Shown piece by piece: positions 52,102 through 59,809 of a stretch of DNA of 64,000 nucleotides. The notes beneath the pieces were generated by a model. That model was not told where the DNA came from, did not search any database, and worked only from the letters and a program-made list of their open reading frames with translations. The translations under genes and the position numbers were made by a program. This stretch comes from Alistipes sp. Zagget8 (lineage in GTDB: Bacteria > Bacteroidota > Bacteroidia > Bacteroidales > Rikenellaceae), in NCBI GenBank assembly GCA_001941065.1, contig MSHJ01000014.1:1-64000 (forward strand). Reading direction: 5' to 3'. Position 1 is the first letter of the stretch, and every line of letters starts with the position of its first letter.

Positions 52102-53865
52102 ATGGCAACATATATCATTACTTATACAAGCATTTTTTGGGGTTTAGTAGTTACACTAATAATAGTATTAGCAATTATTGTATTATTACGAAATAGTAGA
52201 AAACCAAAAATCCAAGTTCAAAAAGAAAAATTAGATCATACTAATACTCCGCAACCACAAATCTCTCCTAAAATAGCCAACCAAAACATCAAGGTTGACA
52301 TTAAAAAAGAACCCAACATTTCTATTAAGTCTAATTTTGTGGAAACTCCCAAAACAGTTTCAGAAATATCAAATGAATTGCCTAATGCTAAAGCAGAATC
52401 CAACAAGCAGATTTCACAACTATTGTTTGTTAATTATTCATTAGATATACATGAATGCAGCGAGAGTTATCCTATAATAAGAATTCCGAGAAAAAATTGT
52501 GTTATTAGATCATATCGGCTAGGAAATACCAAAAGGCGTAGTTACAAAGAAGAGTCATTCCAAGAATCCATCAATAAATATTTCACCACAAATTATATTA
52601 TATGTGGCAATGTAAGGCTTAATACCGGAAAAAATACAAGGCCTTATGAGCCAGATATCGCACTTATCAGTAAAACCCAGATCAATATCCGCATTGATAT
52701 AGAGATTGATGAGCCATATGCAGCAATAAGCAGGCAACCTATCCATTGTATAGGGGAAGATCAAATGCGTGATATCTATTTTACTGATAGAGGATGGATT
52801 GTTATACGATTTTCAGAACATCAAGTTCACACTCAAGAATTCGAATGTTTAAAATATTTAGCTTTAATTTTAAACAAAATAGATCCCAATTTCACGATTC
52901 CAATGGAGTTAAACCGTCCTCTCATATTAAAATCGGAAAAGGTATGGGATATAATACAAGCTCAAAAATGGGAAAAAGAATTCTATCGTGAAACCTATTT
53001 AAATCATCGGTTTATAGCAACTCAAGAAAGAAAAGAAACCATAGAACGGGATTTCAATAACCAAGAATTAGAAGAAGAAAGATTAGTTACACCAAGCCTT
53101 ATCGGAAAACTAGATATCAAAAAAGCAATAGGTTATAATGCAGTTAATTCACATGCCCGGGATTGTAGGATAAAATTTTATCCCGAACCACATATTTATA
53201 CCATAGATGATATTCCAGCTTATGCAGCTAGTAGTGTAATCTCTAAATTCTTTCCGGAGTTTGATGCTTATGGAAAAGCGTGCTCTCTAAGTCCCAATAA
53301 TCCTCTTTATGGAGAATCCCCTCAAAAGATAGTGCAAATATGGAAGCAACGAGGTGATGAAGCTGCAAATCTTGGCACATTTTTGCATGAGCAAATCGAA
53401 AAATTCTATTTAGGTCTACCATATACAGTTACAAATGAGTTCCAGTTATTTAAACAATTCATCAGAGACCATCCTAAGATAACACCCTATCGATCTGAAT
53501 GGCGAATATTTGATGATAATTATAATATTGCGGGCACAATTGATTTACTCTCAAAGGAAGGAACAGGCTTTGATATATATGACTGGAAGCGGAGTAGAAA
53601 GATTATAGATCCGTATACTCTCAATGTAATAAAAACTGACCCCTGGAACAATCGGGGTATTGGCAAGTTATCCAATATTCACGATACGAGTTATAATCGC
53701 TATTGCCTACAACAAAGCCTTTATCGCTATATTTTAGAAAAGAATTATGATTTAAAAATATCTAATATGTACTTAGTTGTATTACATCCTCTTTATGATA
53801 AATATCACCTTGTAGAGGTACCATATTGGAAAGATAAAATTGAATATATTTTAGAAACACTATAA
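52102..53865 (+). CDS. Membrane-anchored protein with two PD-(D/E)XK nuclease-like domains
   Basis: 587 residues, the only large plus-strand gene of the element. A TM helix at about 12-30 is followed by a polar linker to 110. The first nuclease-like domain (about 135-265) shows YEPDIALI (Asp185), IDIEIDEPY (Glu201) and GWIVIRFSE, like DUF559/Vsr folds. The second (about 355-585) shows GTFLHEQIEKF (His429), GTIDLL (Asp481), YDWKRS (Asp494, Lys496) and Gln537...Tyr541, the RecB/Cas4 set. Fusion of both with a membrane anchor is unusual. A DNA-degrading defence or element-processing role is inferred. Divergent from the Sak4-like gene. Confidence 0.78.
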   Translation: MATYIITYTSIFWGLVVTLIIVLAIIVLLRNSRKPKIQVQKEKLDHTNTPQPQISPKIANQNIKVDIKKEPNISIKSNFVETPKTVSEISNELPNAKAESNKQISQLLFVNYSLDIHECSESYPIIRIPRKNCVIRSYRLGNTKRRSYKEESFQESINKYFTTNYIICGNVRLNTGKNTRPYEPDIALISKTQINIRIDIEIDEPYAAISRQPIHCIGEDQMRDIYFTDRGWIVIRFSEHQVHTQEFECLKYLALILNKIDPNFTIPMELNRPLILKSEKVWDIIQAQKWEKEFYRETYLNHRFIATQERKETIERDFNNQELEEERLVTPSLIGKLDIKKAIGYNAVNSHARDCRIKFYPEPHIYTIDDIPAYAASSVISKFFPEFDAYGKACSLSPNNPLYGESPQKIVQIWKQRGDEAANLGTFLHEQIEKFYLGLPYTVTNEFQLFKQFIRDHPKITPYRSEWRIFDDNYNIAGTIDLLSKEGTGFDIYDWKRSRKIIDPYTLNVIKTDPWNNRGIGKLSNIHDTSYNRYCLQQSLYRYILEKNYDLKISNMYLVVLHPLYDKYHLVEVPYWKDKIEYILETL

Positions 53866-53907
53866 AAGTAAGAGAGGAAACCTCTCTTACTTTTATAGAA
53901 TCTAGCA

Positions 53908-54180
53908 CTAAAATACAGCCAATGTAGGTGCTCCTCCCTCGCCCCGCTGATGGAGCATCATAAACATCTCTCCTGTCTCGGCATTGCACACCTGAGACAC
54001 CACCGGGTCTGTCAACTGTCCTGTCTCTACTTTCCGACTGCAAGGGCCTGTTTCAAAGCCATAGACAAAGAAAACCTTGCCCGTGTGGGGATTCTGTTTT
54101 ACCTCCAGTTTCTCAACTCCCTGCCGGGCCTTGAACTGGGCTACCTCCCACGTCTCGATAAATTTCAGATTGCTTTCCAT
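53908..54180 (-). CDS. Hypothetical protein (90 aa)
   Basis: 90 residues from ATG 54180 (MESNLKFIETWEVAQFKARQ start). Features: KLEVKQNPHTGKVFFVYGFE and GEMFMMLHQRGEGGAPTLAVF, a compact beta-rich protein. I associate similar small proteins with Bacteroidales mobile elements, but the function is unknown. Its base composition is closer to the chromosome than its AT-rich neighbours. Longer upstream starts would overlap DUF4268 and are less likely. Confidence 0.62.
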   Translation of the reverse strand: MESNLKFIETWEVAQFKARQGVEKLEVKQNPHTGKVFFVYGFETGPCSRKVETGQLTDPVVSQVCNAETGEMFMMLHQRGEGGAPTLAVF

Positions 54181-54284
54181 ACCACAAATATTAATTTTAA
54201 ATGGTTGTGGCGGGGGACTATCCCCACGCCGAGTGCAGGGAGAGGTCATGTGGTGATTGGAGCAAATGCGTGCGGATAAAAAAA

Positions 54285-55220
54285 TTAAATGTATTTTTTG
54301 ATAATGGAATAAAATTTTGATCCGCAATCAATAAACCATTTGTAAATATCTTCGATATTTTTTAAATCGTGAATATCTACATCTCTCTGGTATATGGCTA
54401 TTCGAGATGCTTTCGACAAGGGTAGTTCATTCCATTCAAGAATATATCCAAATTGATGCTCAATATCGGTTTTACATGCAAATAATTGGGCATAAAATTC
54501 TTTATTGTTTGGTATATATAAATCAGTACGAATCCAATTATCCTTTAATGAGATAACAAATGATATATATGCTTTAGTTGACCCTATGGCAACGTCATAC
54601 CAGTGCTGTGGTTGAGCTTTTCGTGCTTTAAATGGAGTCTTGTGTTTTGTAATATATTCAGCGAATCCAGTCCAGAAATCTAACTGCATCAGATTATTAT
54701 TCGTTAGAGTTTGTTTACTACTGTCCCTTTTATAAGTCTTTTGCCAATCATTGGGGGCACAGATAATATTGAATACAGGAGCGGGTAAAGAATCTCCAAT
54801 CTGCCAGACCTCCATTTTTATAGCAAAAATATTGACTTCCTCATTGGTTTTTTCATTCAGCCAATCTATAGCACTACGATGTTCTTCCCTAATATCCTTA
54901 AATATCCATATGATATAATTCGCTTCAAGCCCAGAAGCATAGGTCATTAATTTCCCGAGATGATCATGATTGGTGATTTCTAATTGATTCTCGATAATGA
55001 TCTTCTTGCCAGTATTTGTTTCCTCCGCAAGAATATCCGCAGAGAATCCGCCAACATTAGCCTCTGTTTTAACAACTTGCATATCTATGCCTATTGTATT
55101 GGCTAATAATTGTATATTTTTAGGCTCGGAGAGCCATTTAGAGAAATCAGAGGCTTCATGTCTCCAAACAGTTCTAAGGTCCACATGTTTAATTGTACTT
55201 AATTCTATTTGTGCACTCAT
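54285..55220 (-). CDS. DUF4268 protein with PD-(D/E)XK-like N-terminus
   Basis: 311 residues. The N-terminal half has a nuclease-like core: ANVGGFSADILAEETNTGKK, KIIIENQLEITNHDHLGKLM (Asp, then ExQ instead of ExK), and YIIWIFKDIREEH. The C-terminal half is DUF4268 (WTGFAEYITKHKTPFKARKA, WIRTDLYIPNNKEFYAQLF). Proteins of this type appear in defence and restriction contexts; activity is unproven. It lies inside the palindrome-bracketed block. Confidence 0.8.
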   Translation of the reverse strand: MSAQIELSTIKHVDLRTVWRHEASDFSKWLSEPKNIQLLANTIGIDMQVVKTEANVGGFSADILAEETNTGKKIIIENQLEITNHDHLGKLMTYASGLEANYIIWIFKDIREEHRSAIDWLNEKTNEEVNIFAIKMEVWQIGDSLPAPVFNIICAPNDWQKTYKRDSSKQTLTNNNLMQLDFWTGFAEYITKHKTPFKARKAQPQHWYDVAIGSTKAYISFVISLKDNWIRTDLYIPNNKEFYAQLFACKTDIEHQFGYILEWNELPLSKASRIAIYQRDVDIHDLKNIEDIYKWFIDCGSKFYSIIKKYI

Positions 55221-55359
55221 AGCTCAGGTTATTATTGGTTTTGTTTAGTTTAAAATTACAAAAAAAGATCATAATTCAACGTTTTATCTGTAATAAATCA
55301 GCAAATAATGTCTTATTAAAAATAATGCTTACCAATACAAATAAATTCATTTACTTAAG

Positions 55360-55392
55360 ATAAGGGCAGGAGTTTTATACTCCCGACCTTAT
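55360..55392. repeat. Stem-loop upstream of the DUF4268 gene
   Basis: ATAAGG-(GC)-AGGAGT-TTTAT-ACTCC-(CG)-CCTTAT, a 12-pair stem with small bulges. It is adjacent to the TGCGCACTTAGTT motif. The rest of the 55221-55447 gap shows nothing else. Confidence 0.5.
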
Positions 55393-55403
55393 GCGCACTT
55401 AGT
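55391..55403 (-). repeat. Inverted flank motif, right
   Basis: TGCGCACTTAGTT, exact reverse complement of 48985-48997. Confidence 0.6.
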
Positions 55404-55447
55404 TTTATAATTATATAACAAATTAACTGTGCAATAAATCTTAGCAT

Positions 55448-55488
55448 TGAACATCTATCTCTCCTATAATCTTAAAGATAGGTGTTCA
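55448..55488. repeat. Element palindrome copy 3
   Basis: TGAACATCTATCT...AGATAGGTGTTCA, 41 bp, overlapping the helicase stop codon. Opposite in orientation to copy 2. Confidence 0.75.
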
Positions 55489-57654
55489 TGCAGGTCTATT
55501 CGGAAGAACCAATATTTCAGTCAAATTCACCTTATCTACATCTGTAATTCTTTTCTTGGGTTCTGGATAATTATACGGATTAAGCGAAGTTATCCTATAC
55601 ATACCACCGCTGCGAGTCTCAGCTTCCGCACCAAAGAATTGAGTAAACAATTTAGAACAAAATGTCCTGTCTAACTTTAACCGCCCCAAATAAGCATTCA
55701 TTACCTCTTGCATCTTTTTAGTGCGTTCTACTCGGCTGATTTTGATAGGTCCCTGTGTAAGTTTTTCGCACTCAAATTTTGCAAGAATATGTGATTTGAA
55801 AGCATGAGTATCATCTAACGCCCAAAATATAAGCGAATTATTCAAACTCATAAACTCGCGTTTATCACCCTGCACCTCAATTAATTTATCCGCCAAAAAT
55901 TCTGTCTCAAAATACGGATACAATCGTTTGAATCGCGTGTAAAATAGTGCCTCTTGTTTGTTGGAACGCCTAATTAAGCCATCAAGTGCTTCCATATTAG
56001 CTCCCTCTTGTTCCCAATTCAACAAAGCTTCTTTTGCGATAGATAAGGTTTGGGCCAGCACTTCCTTATTGTGAGCTTTCACCTGTTGGATAGAACCAAT
56101 ATGTCGCCCAGACTTTCCTTGTTCAGATTGTTCAAAATCCACATGATGTTGTTCTTGCAATTTTTCCAATAAAGCCCCGGACTGGCTATATAGTGTATAA
56201 TGCAATTCCCATTTTTCCAATAGAGCATCTATATTAAAATAGGCCGGCACAATTTTGCCATCTTCATTTTCCCTAATAATTGTAACAGGATAATTGTTAG
56301 CGACCTGACTTTCAGCTTTCATAGTGAGTATTTGTTTCACAAACACCCCCATATCCGACAGGTCGGGATCGGATTTACAAAGTTGATTAAGCCCATCAAC
56401 TGCATTAGAGAATTTTTTGGCCTTATTTATCAAGACAGTCCTATACTCTTTCAAGGTTTGTGCTGTATTTTCCATCGGAGTTATATCATAGATTATCGTT
56501 TCAGACAAAACTCCGTTTCTGCATCGACCTTGTATTTGGGTTAATCTATTAGGGGAAAGCAACGTAAAAGGCTGATAGTTGGAAGAAATGGAAATAACAT
56601 GACATCTGTCGTTAATATCAATTCCGGCAAAATAGGCGCAAGTCATAAAAACAATCCGTTTTTGCAGATTATTATTTTCATCTAAAACATTCTCTACATA
56701 CTCCTTCACTTTATCTTGGCTCCGCCCACTACATAACACACCGCATTGCTGCTTAATCTCCGAGCGCTCATTCTGGGATAAAATGTTGATAATATTGAGA
56801 ATACCATCAAGTGAATTGTAAGCAATCAAAACCTTTTCATCGTCTGATTGTTCCAGCAAATTCCGGATAATCTTCTCGGCTGTTACATCGACTTCCTTTG
56901 CTTCAATTAAGTGAATATCCCTCACCGGATTTTGTTTCCAAAATGTTGTGACAAAAGGTTCACCCGCCAGCCTTGCATCTGAAAAATCTCTCAAAGTAGC
57001 CGTTACTGCCGCACGCATATTTTGGTCGAACTGAAAATAATAGTCGATCACCCGTTCAAGATTAGGCCGATAGACACTATCCGACTGCATTGTATCAATC
57101 TCATCGACCATTAGAAAGAATTCATGATATACCTTTGTTCCGATAGCCTTAATAACCTTCCACAAGCTATCTGCAACTACCAAAAATTTCTTTCGTTTAC
57201 CATCATTGATGCTCAGATACTCTCGAATATCATCCAGCGTTATATCTGTCAGAATATTCCCGATCGGGCTTCCTACATACATAGAACTATTCTCTCCCTT
57301 TTGCCTTTCTGTGATAAGATGCTTGTTATAAGCCAATGATTTCGTAGGTACGACAATAATGGAATCTCGAACTTGTGTTTCCAATTCAAGCGTTGTAGCC
57401 CCTAAGCCGGTAATAGTTTTGTTGATAATGCCATAGGGTACTCTGTCAAGCAATTCCCCTAACTTATCATCCTGTTCAAGAAGAACCTCCCATTCGACAT
57501 TGCCGGAAATTTTTCCCGCACCATCCAAACAAACATTCGCCTCTTGTTTGTCCGGGTTAATTTTAGCCCCATTTATTTCTACAAAAGTTGTCGGGGCAGT
57601 CAAATCCACGGTATAATGTAATTTCCCGAATTGGGGATAGTTTTCGTTCTTCAT
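55486..57654 (-). CDS. SF2 DEAD-like helicase of mobile element
   Basis: 722 residues from ATG 57654; the longer frame to 57699 starts inside palindrome copy 4. The ATP-binding loop is non-standard: KTITGLGATTLEL at 79-91 lacks the usual GKT. Motif Ia is IIVVPTKSLAYN, motif II MVDEID (182-187), motif III AVTATL, and motif VI RLTQIQGRCR. The C-terminal 300 residues are helical and unassigned. GLGATT-type helicases recur in Bacteroidales phages and elements, probably in replication. It is bracketed by palindromes 3 and 4. Confidence 0.82.
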   Translation of the reverse strand: MKNENYPQFGKLHYTVDLTAPTTFVEINGAKINPDKQEANVCLDGAGKISGNVEWEVLLEQDDKLGELLDRVPYGIINKTITGLGATTLELETQVRDSIIVVPTKSLAYNKHLITERQKGENSSMYVGSPIGNILTDITLDDIREYLSINDGKRKKFLVVADSLWKVIKAIGTKVYHEFFLMVDEIDTMQSDSVYRPNLERVIDYYFQFDQNMRAAVTATLRDFSDARLAGEPFVTTFWKQNPVRDIHLIEAKEVDVTAEKIIRNLLEQSDDEKVLIAYNSLDGILNIINILSQNERSEIKQQCGVLCSGRSQDKVKEYVENVLDENNNLQKRIVFMTCAYFAGIDINDRCHVISISSNYQPFTLLSPNRLTQIQGRCRNGVLSETIIYDITPMENTAQTLKEYRTVLINKAKKFSNAVDGLNQLCKSDPDLSDMGVFVKQILTMKAESQVANNYPVTIIRENEDGKIVPAYFNIDALLEKWELHYTLYSQSGALLEKLQEQHHVDFEQSEQGKSGRHIGSIQQVKAHNKEVLAQTLSIAKEALLNWEQEGANMEALDGLIRRSNKQEALFYTRFKRLYPYFETEFLADKLIEVQGDKREFMSLNNSLIFWALDDTHAFKSHILAKFECEKLTQGPIKISRVERTKKMQEVMNAYLGRLKLDRTFCSKLFTQFFGAEAETRSGGMYRITSLNPYNYPEPKKRITDVDKVNLTEILVLPNRPA

Positions 57655-57692
57655 TATTAAATAAATTTGAGAGTTTCCGAAATTTACAAAAT

Positions 57693-57734
57693 TGCACACC
57701 TATCTCCAAATTATATTAGGAAGATAGGTGTACA
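57693..57734. repeat. Element palindrome copy 4
   Basis: TGCACACCTATCT...AGATAGGTGTACA, 42 bp, 3 bases beyond the integrase stop and 39 bases before the helicase start. Confidence 0.75.
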
Positions 57735-57737
57735 ACT

Positions 57738-58940
57738 TTACAGGAGATTCCGCAATGCTTCATCCATCCGTTCATTTTCGAAACTGTCCAGATAGATTTG
57801 GGTCACTCGCTCAGAACTATGTCCGAGAGATTCAGAAATAATAGAGGTAGGAACTCCAGCCCTTTTCAGCACCGTGGCATAGCTATGCCGAGCTACATAG
57901 GTTGTGAGTTTAATCGGTATTTTCAACTCCTTACCTATTTCCGCCAAAACCCGGTTTACCTTGGTAATGACCTTGTGATGCCTGTTTAATTTTTGTTGGA
58001 TCGACTTATGTTCCTTTGAATAGATAGGGAACAGGTAAATGTTTCCGGAAGCATAACTTTCAATAATCTCCATAGCCCGGCTGTGAATAGGCAAATTCAA
58101 CAATTTCCCGGTTTTCTGCCGCCTGTAAACCAACCTGCCATCCACAAGGTTCTGCCGGGTGAGATTGGCTATGTCTGCGAAATTAATCCCGCCCATCAAA
58201 TAAGAGAAACTGAAAAGGTCAATGGCAAACCGGGTATAAAAATCCCGCCCCTCACATGGGAAATCCATAACGGCTTTCACCTCTATCTTGGATATGGCAC
58301 GTTTTGGAGTTTCTGCATGCAATTTACCCACTTTGTAACTCTTGAATGGGTACTGCTCCATCTTGGCATATCCACGCTCTATGGCTTGATTAAAGACCAT
58401 TCTTAGGGTTCTGAACCGGACACCTATGGTATTCTCAGCCCTACCCTGTCTACGGAGCCACAATTCATAGCGTTTCAGCCACAAATGGTCGATGTCAGAA
58501 AAATAGACACTCAGGTGCTTATTGAATTTGAGCAACGACCGATAAACTTGCTCCACAGAGGTAGCATAGCCAGTCCTGCGTTCATCCTGCAACTCCCGGA
58601 TGATCTGTTCAAAGAGTTCTCCGACGGTCACAGCCTTCACAGGTTTGGAGATTTGTTCTTTGAGGGTTGTTGCGGTAAATTCCCTATTCTCGGATTTCAA
58701 TTCCACAACCTTGCCCTTACACTCATATAGTTTATTGGCAATCAGTTTCTCCAGATATTCCCTGTCAGGGCAATCCAATGTGGGCTGATTTCTGTCGAAA
58801 TCCCAATACTGCGGGGCAACAGACACTCCAAGGCTGATATACTTGGTCTTGCGGTCTTTTGTAATGCGTATTCTTAAAGGAAATTCATTGTTTTTGAGAG
58901 GCTTGTATTTGAAGCATACCACCTCGATAGTTGTGCTCAT
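57738..58940 (-). CDS. Tyrosine recombinase / integrase
   Basis: 400 residues with the Bacteroidota layout: an N-terminal arm-binding domain (PLRIRITKDRKTKYISLGVSV), an SAM-like core-binding domain (about 100-205) and a catalytic domain. Visible catalytic pieces: YVARHSYA, LGHSSERVTQIYLDSF (His, then Tyr nucleophile) and KTGKLLNLPI. The first catalytic Arg region reads GGINFADIANL, a variant form common in this phylum. It lies 93 bases from the intact tRNA-Phe, the expected place for an integrase acting on that tRNA. Confidence 0.95.
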   Translation of the reverse strand: MSTTIEVVCFKYKPLKNNEFPLRIRITKDRKTKYISLGVSVAPQYWDFDRNQPTLDCPDREYLEKLIANKLYECKGKVVELKSENREFTATTLKEQISKPVKAVTVGELFEQIIRELQDERRTGYATSVEQVYRSLLKFNKHLSVYFSDIDHLWLKRYELWLRRQGRAENTIGVRFRTLRMVFNQAIERGYAKMEQYPFKSYKVGKLHAETPKRAISKIEVKAVMDFPCEGRDFYTRFAIDLFSFSYLMGGINFADIANLTRQNLVDGRLVYRRQKTGKLLNLPIHSRAMEIIESYASGNIYLFPIYSKEHKSIQQKLNRHHKVITKVNRVLAEIGKELKIPIKLTTYVARHSYATVLKRAGVPTSIISESLGHSSERVTQIYLDSFENERMDEALRNLL

Positions 58941-58989
58941 GGGTAAAACACTGGGTAAAACAAACCCTGTTTTTCGCCCGTTTTACACC

Positions 58990-59024
58990 AAAAAGAAAGA
59001 GAGTCGCATTTCTGCAACTCTCTG
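58990..59024 (-). terminator. Hairpin between tRNA-Phe and integrase
   Basis: AGAGAGT-C-GCA-TTTC-TGC-A-ACTCTCT, with an A run that reads as T run on the minus strand. It replaces the tRNA's original terminator, now stranded beyond the left att site. Confidence 0.6.
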
Positions 59025-59032
59025 ATTTTCAA

Positions 59033-59076
59033 GTGGTACCACCAGGAATCGAACCGGGGACACAAGGATTTTCAGT
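59033..59076. repeat. Right attachment site inside tRNA-Phe
   Basis: The 44-bp partner of 45465-45508. It begins one base beyond the tRNA 3' end and runs to the anticodon loop. Confidence 0.92.
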
Positions 59077-59106
59077 CCTTTGCTCTACCAACTGAGCTAT
59101 GGCACC
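59034..59106 (-). tRNA. tRNA-Phe (GAA)
   Basis: 73 bases without encoded CCA. Acceptor GGTGCCA pairs with TGGTACC (one G.T), D-arm AGCTCAGTTGGTAGAGC, anticodon arm AAGGACTGAAAATCCTT with GAA, T-arm GGTTCGATTCC, discriminator A. Intact because the element carries the replacement 3' end. Confidence 0.97.
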
Positions 59107-59376
59107 ATCCTGTTGTGTTATAAAACACATTTACAAATGATTACGAAACCTCATCTTTTTCTCTGACACCCGACTTTTCAGTTCGGTTTACAACGTGGTT
59201 TACACAGTCGTTTTTGCAAAGAACGATACCCATTTCGGTTTCATTGCGAGTGCAAAGGTAAGCAAATTTCTCAAACTTGCAAAAGTTTCCCCGAAAATTT
59301 ACAACTTTTCTGCCCTCGCATAATCATACAACCGCGATTAGAACCGCTCTCTATCCAACATCAACCTTTTCGCAAG

Positions 59377-59766
59377 TCATTTCAAAACCATCCAGAACCG
59401 TTCGGGCAAGTAGATATTCTTCACCTCTCTTGCCTGTTCAAATAGCGGGGCAATCTCGGATGGACTAAAACCCGCTATCCCGCAACCGATTTCCGTCACC
59501 AAGAATTTCAGTTGTGGACGTTGCTTTGCAAACTCGATAAACTCGTCCACATAGGGCTGGATTGTTTCCACCCCACCCTGCATAGTCGGTATGGCATAAC
59601 TCTGCCCCTGCAATCCGACCCCCTGTCCCCAGACAGCCCCGAATTTCTGATATGCCAACCGTGCAGCACCTCCGCCATGCATACCTGCAAGATTGCTGCC
59701 GAACACGAAGATTTCGTCGGGCTGGAGGGCTGTAATATAATTAGGAGACGTCCGCATAGCCGTCAT
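59377..59766 (-). CDS. Macro-like phage-type domain protein
   Basis: 129 residues from ATG 59766 (59757 also possible). IFVFGSNLAGMHGGGAARLA near 18, GVGLQGQSYAIPTM and VTEIGCGIAGFSPSEIAPLF identify the phage-associated macro-like (A1S_2505-type) family, which may bind ADP-ribose-like nucleotides. It is the first gene beyond the tRNA. The 270-bp gap before it holds nothing I recognise beyond AT-rich promoter-like DNA. Confidence 0.8.
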   Translation of the reverse strand: MTAMRTSPNYITALQPDEIFVFGSNLAGMHGGGAARLAYQKFGAVWGQGVGLQGQSYAIPTMQGGVETIQPYVDEFIEFAKQRPQLKFLVTEIGCGIAGFSPSEIAPLFEQAREVKNIYLPERFWMVLK

Positions 59767-59809
59767 TCACAATAGGCAATAATACCATAAGCACCTAGTG
59801 ATAAATATT

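Larger units (their letters stand above)
45465..59076. mobile_element. tRNA-Phe integrative element (~13.6 kb)
   Basis: Bounded by the 44-bp direct repeat, with a tyrosine recombinase at the tRNA end and DNA visibly richer in A+T than the left flank. Contents: retropepsin-like, repeat lipoprotein, small genes, Fic, unknown 366-aa protein, broken DUF3871, Sak4-like ATPase, TM-nuclease, 90-aa protein, DUF4268, SF2 helicase and integrase. No relaxase, VirB/Tra or capsid genes are visible, so it is either mobilised in trans or a satellite-like or degenerate element. Confidence 0.88.

Noticed and set aside
45637..57734. CRISPR array from the four palindromes
   Set aside because: Copies are kilobases apart with genes between them; no spacers or cas genes.
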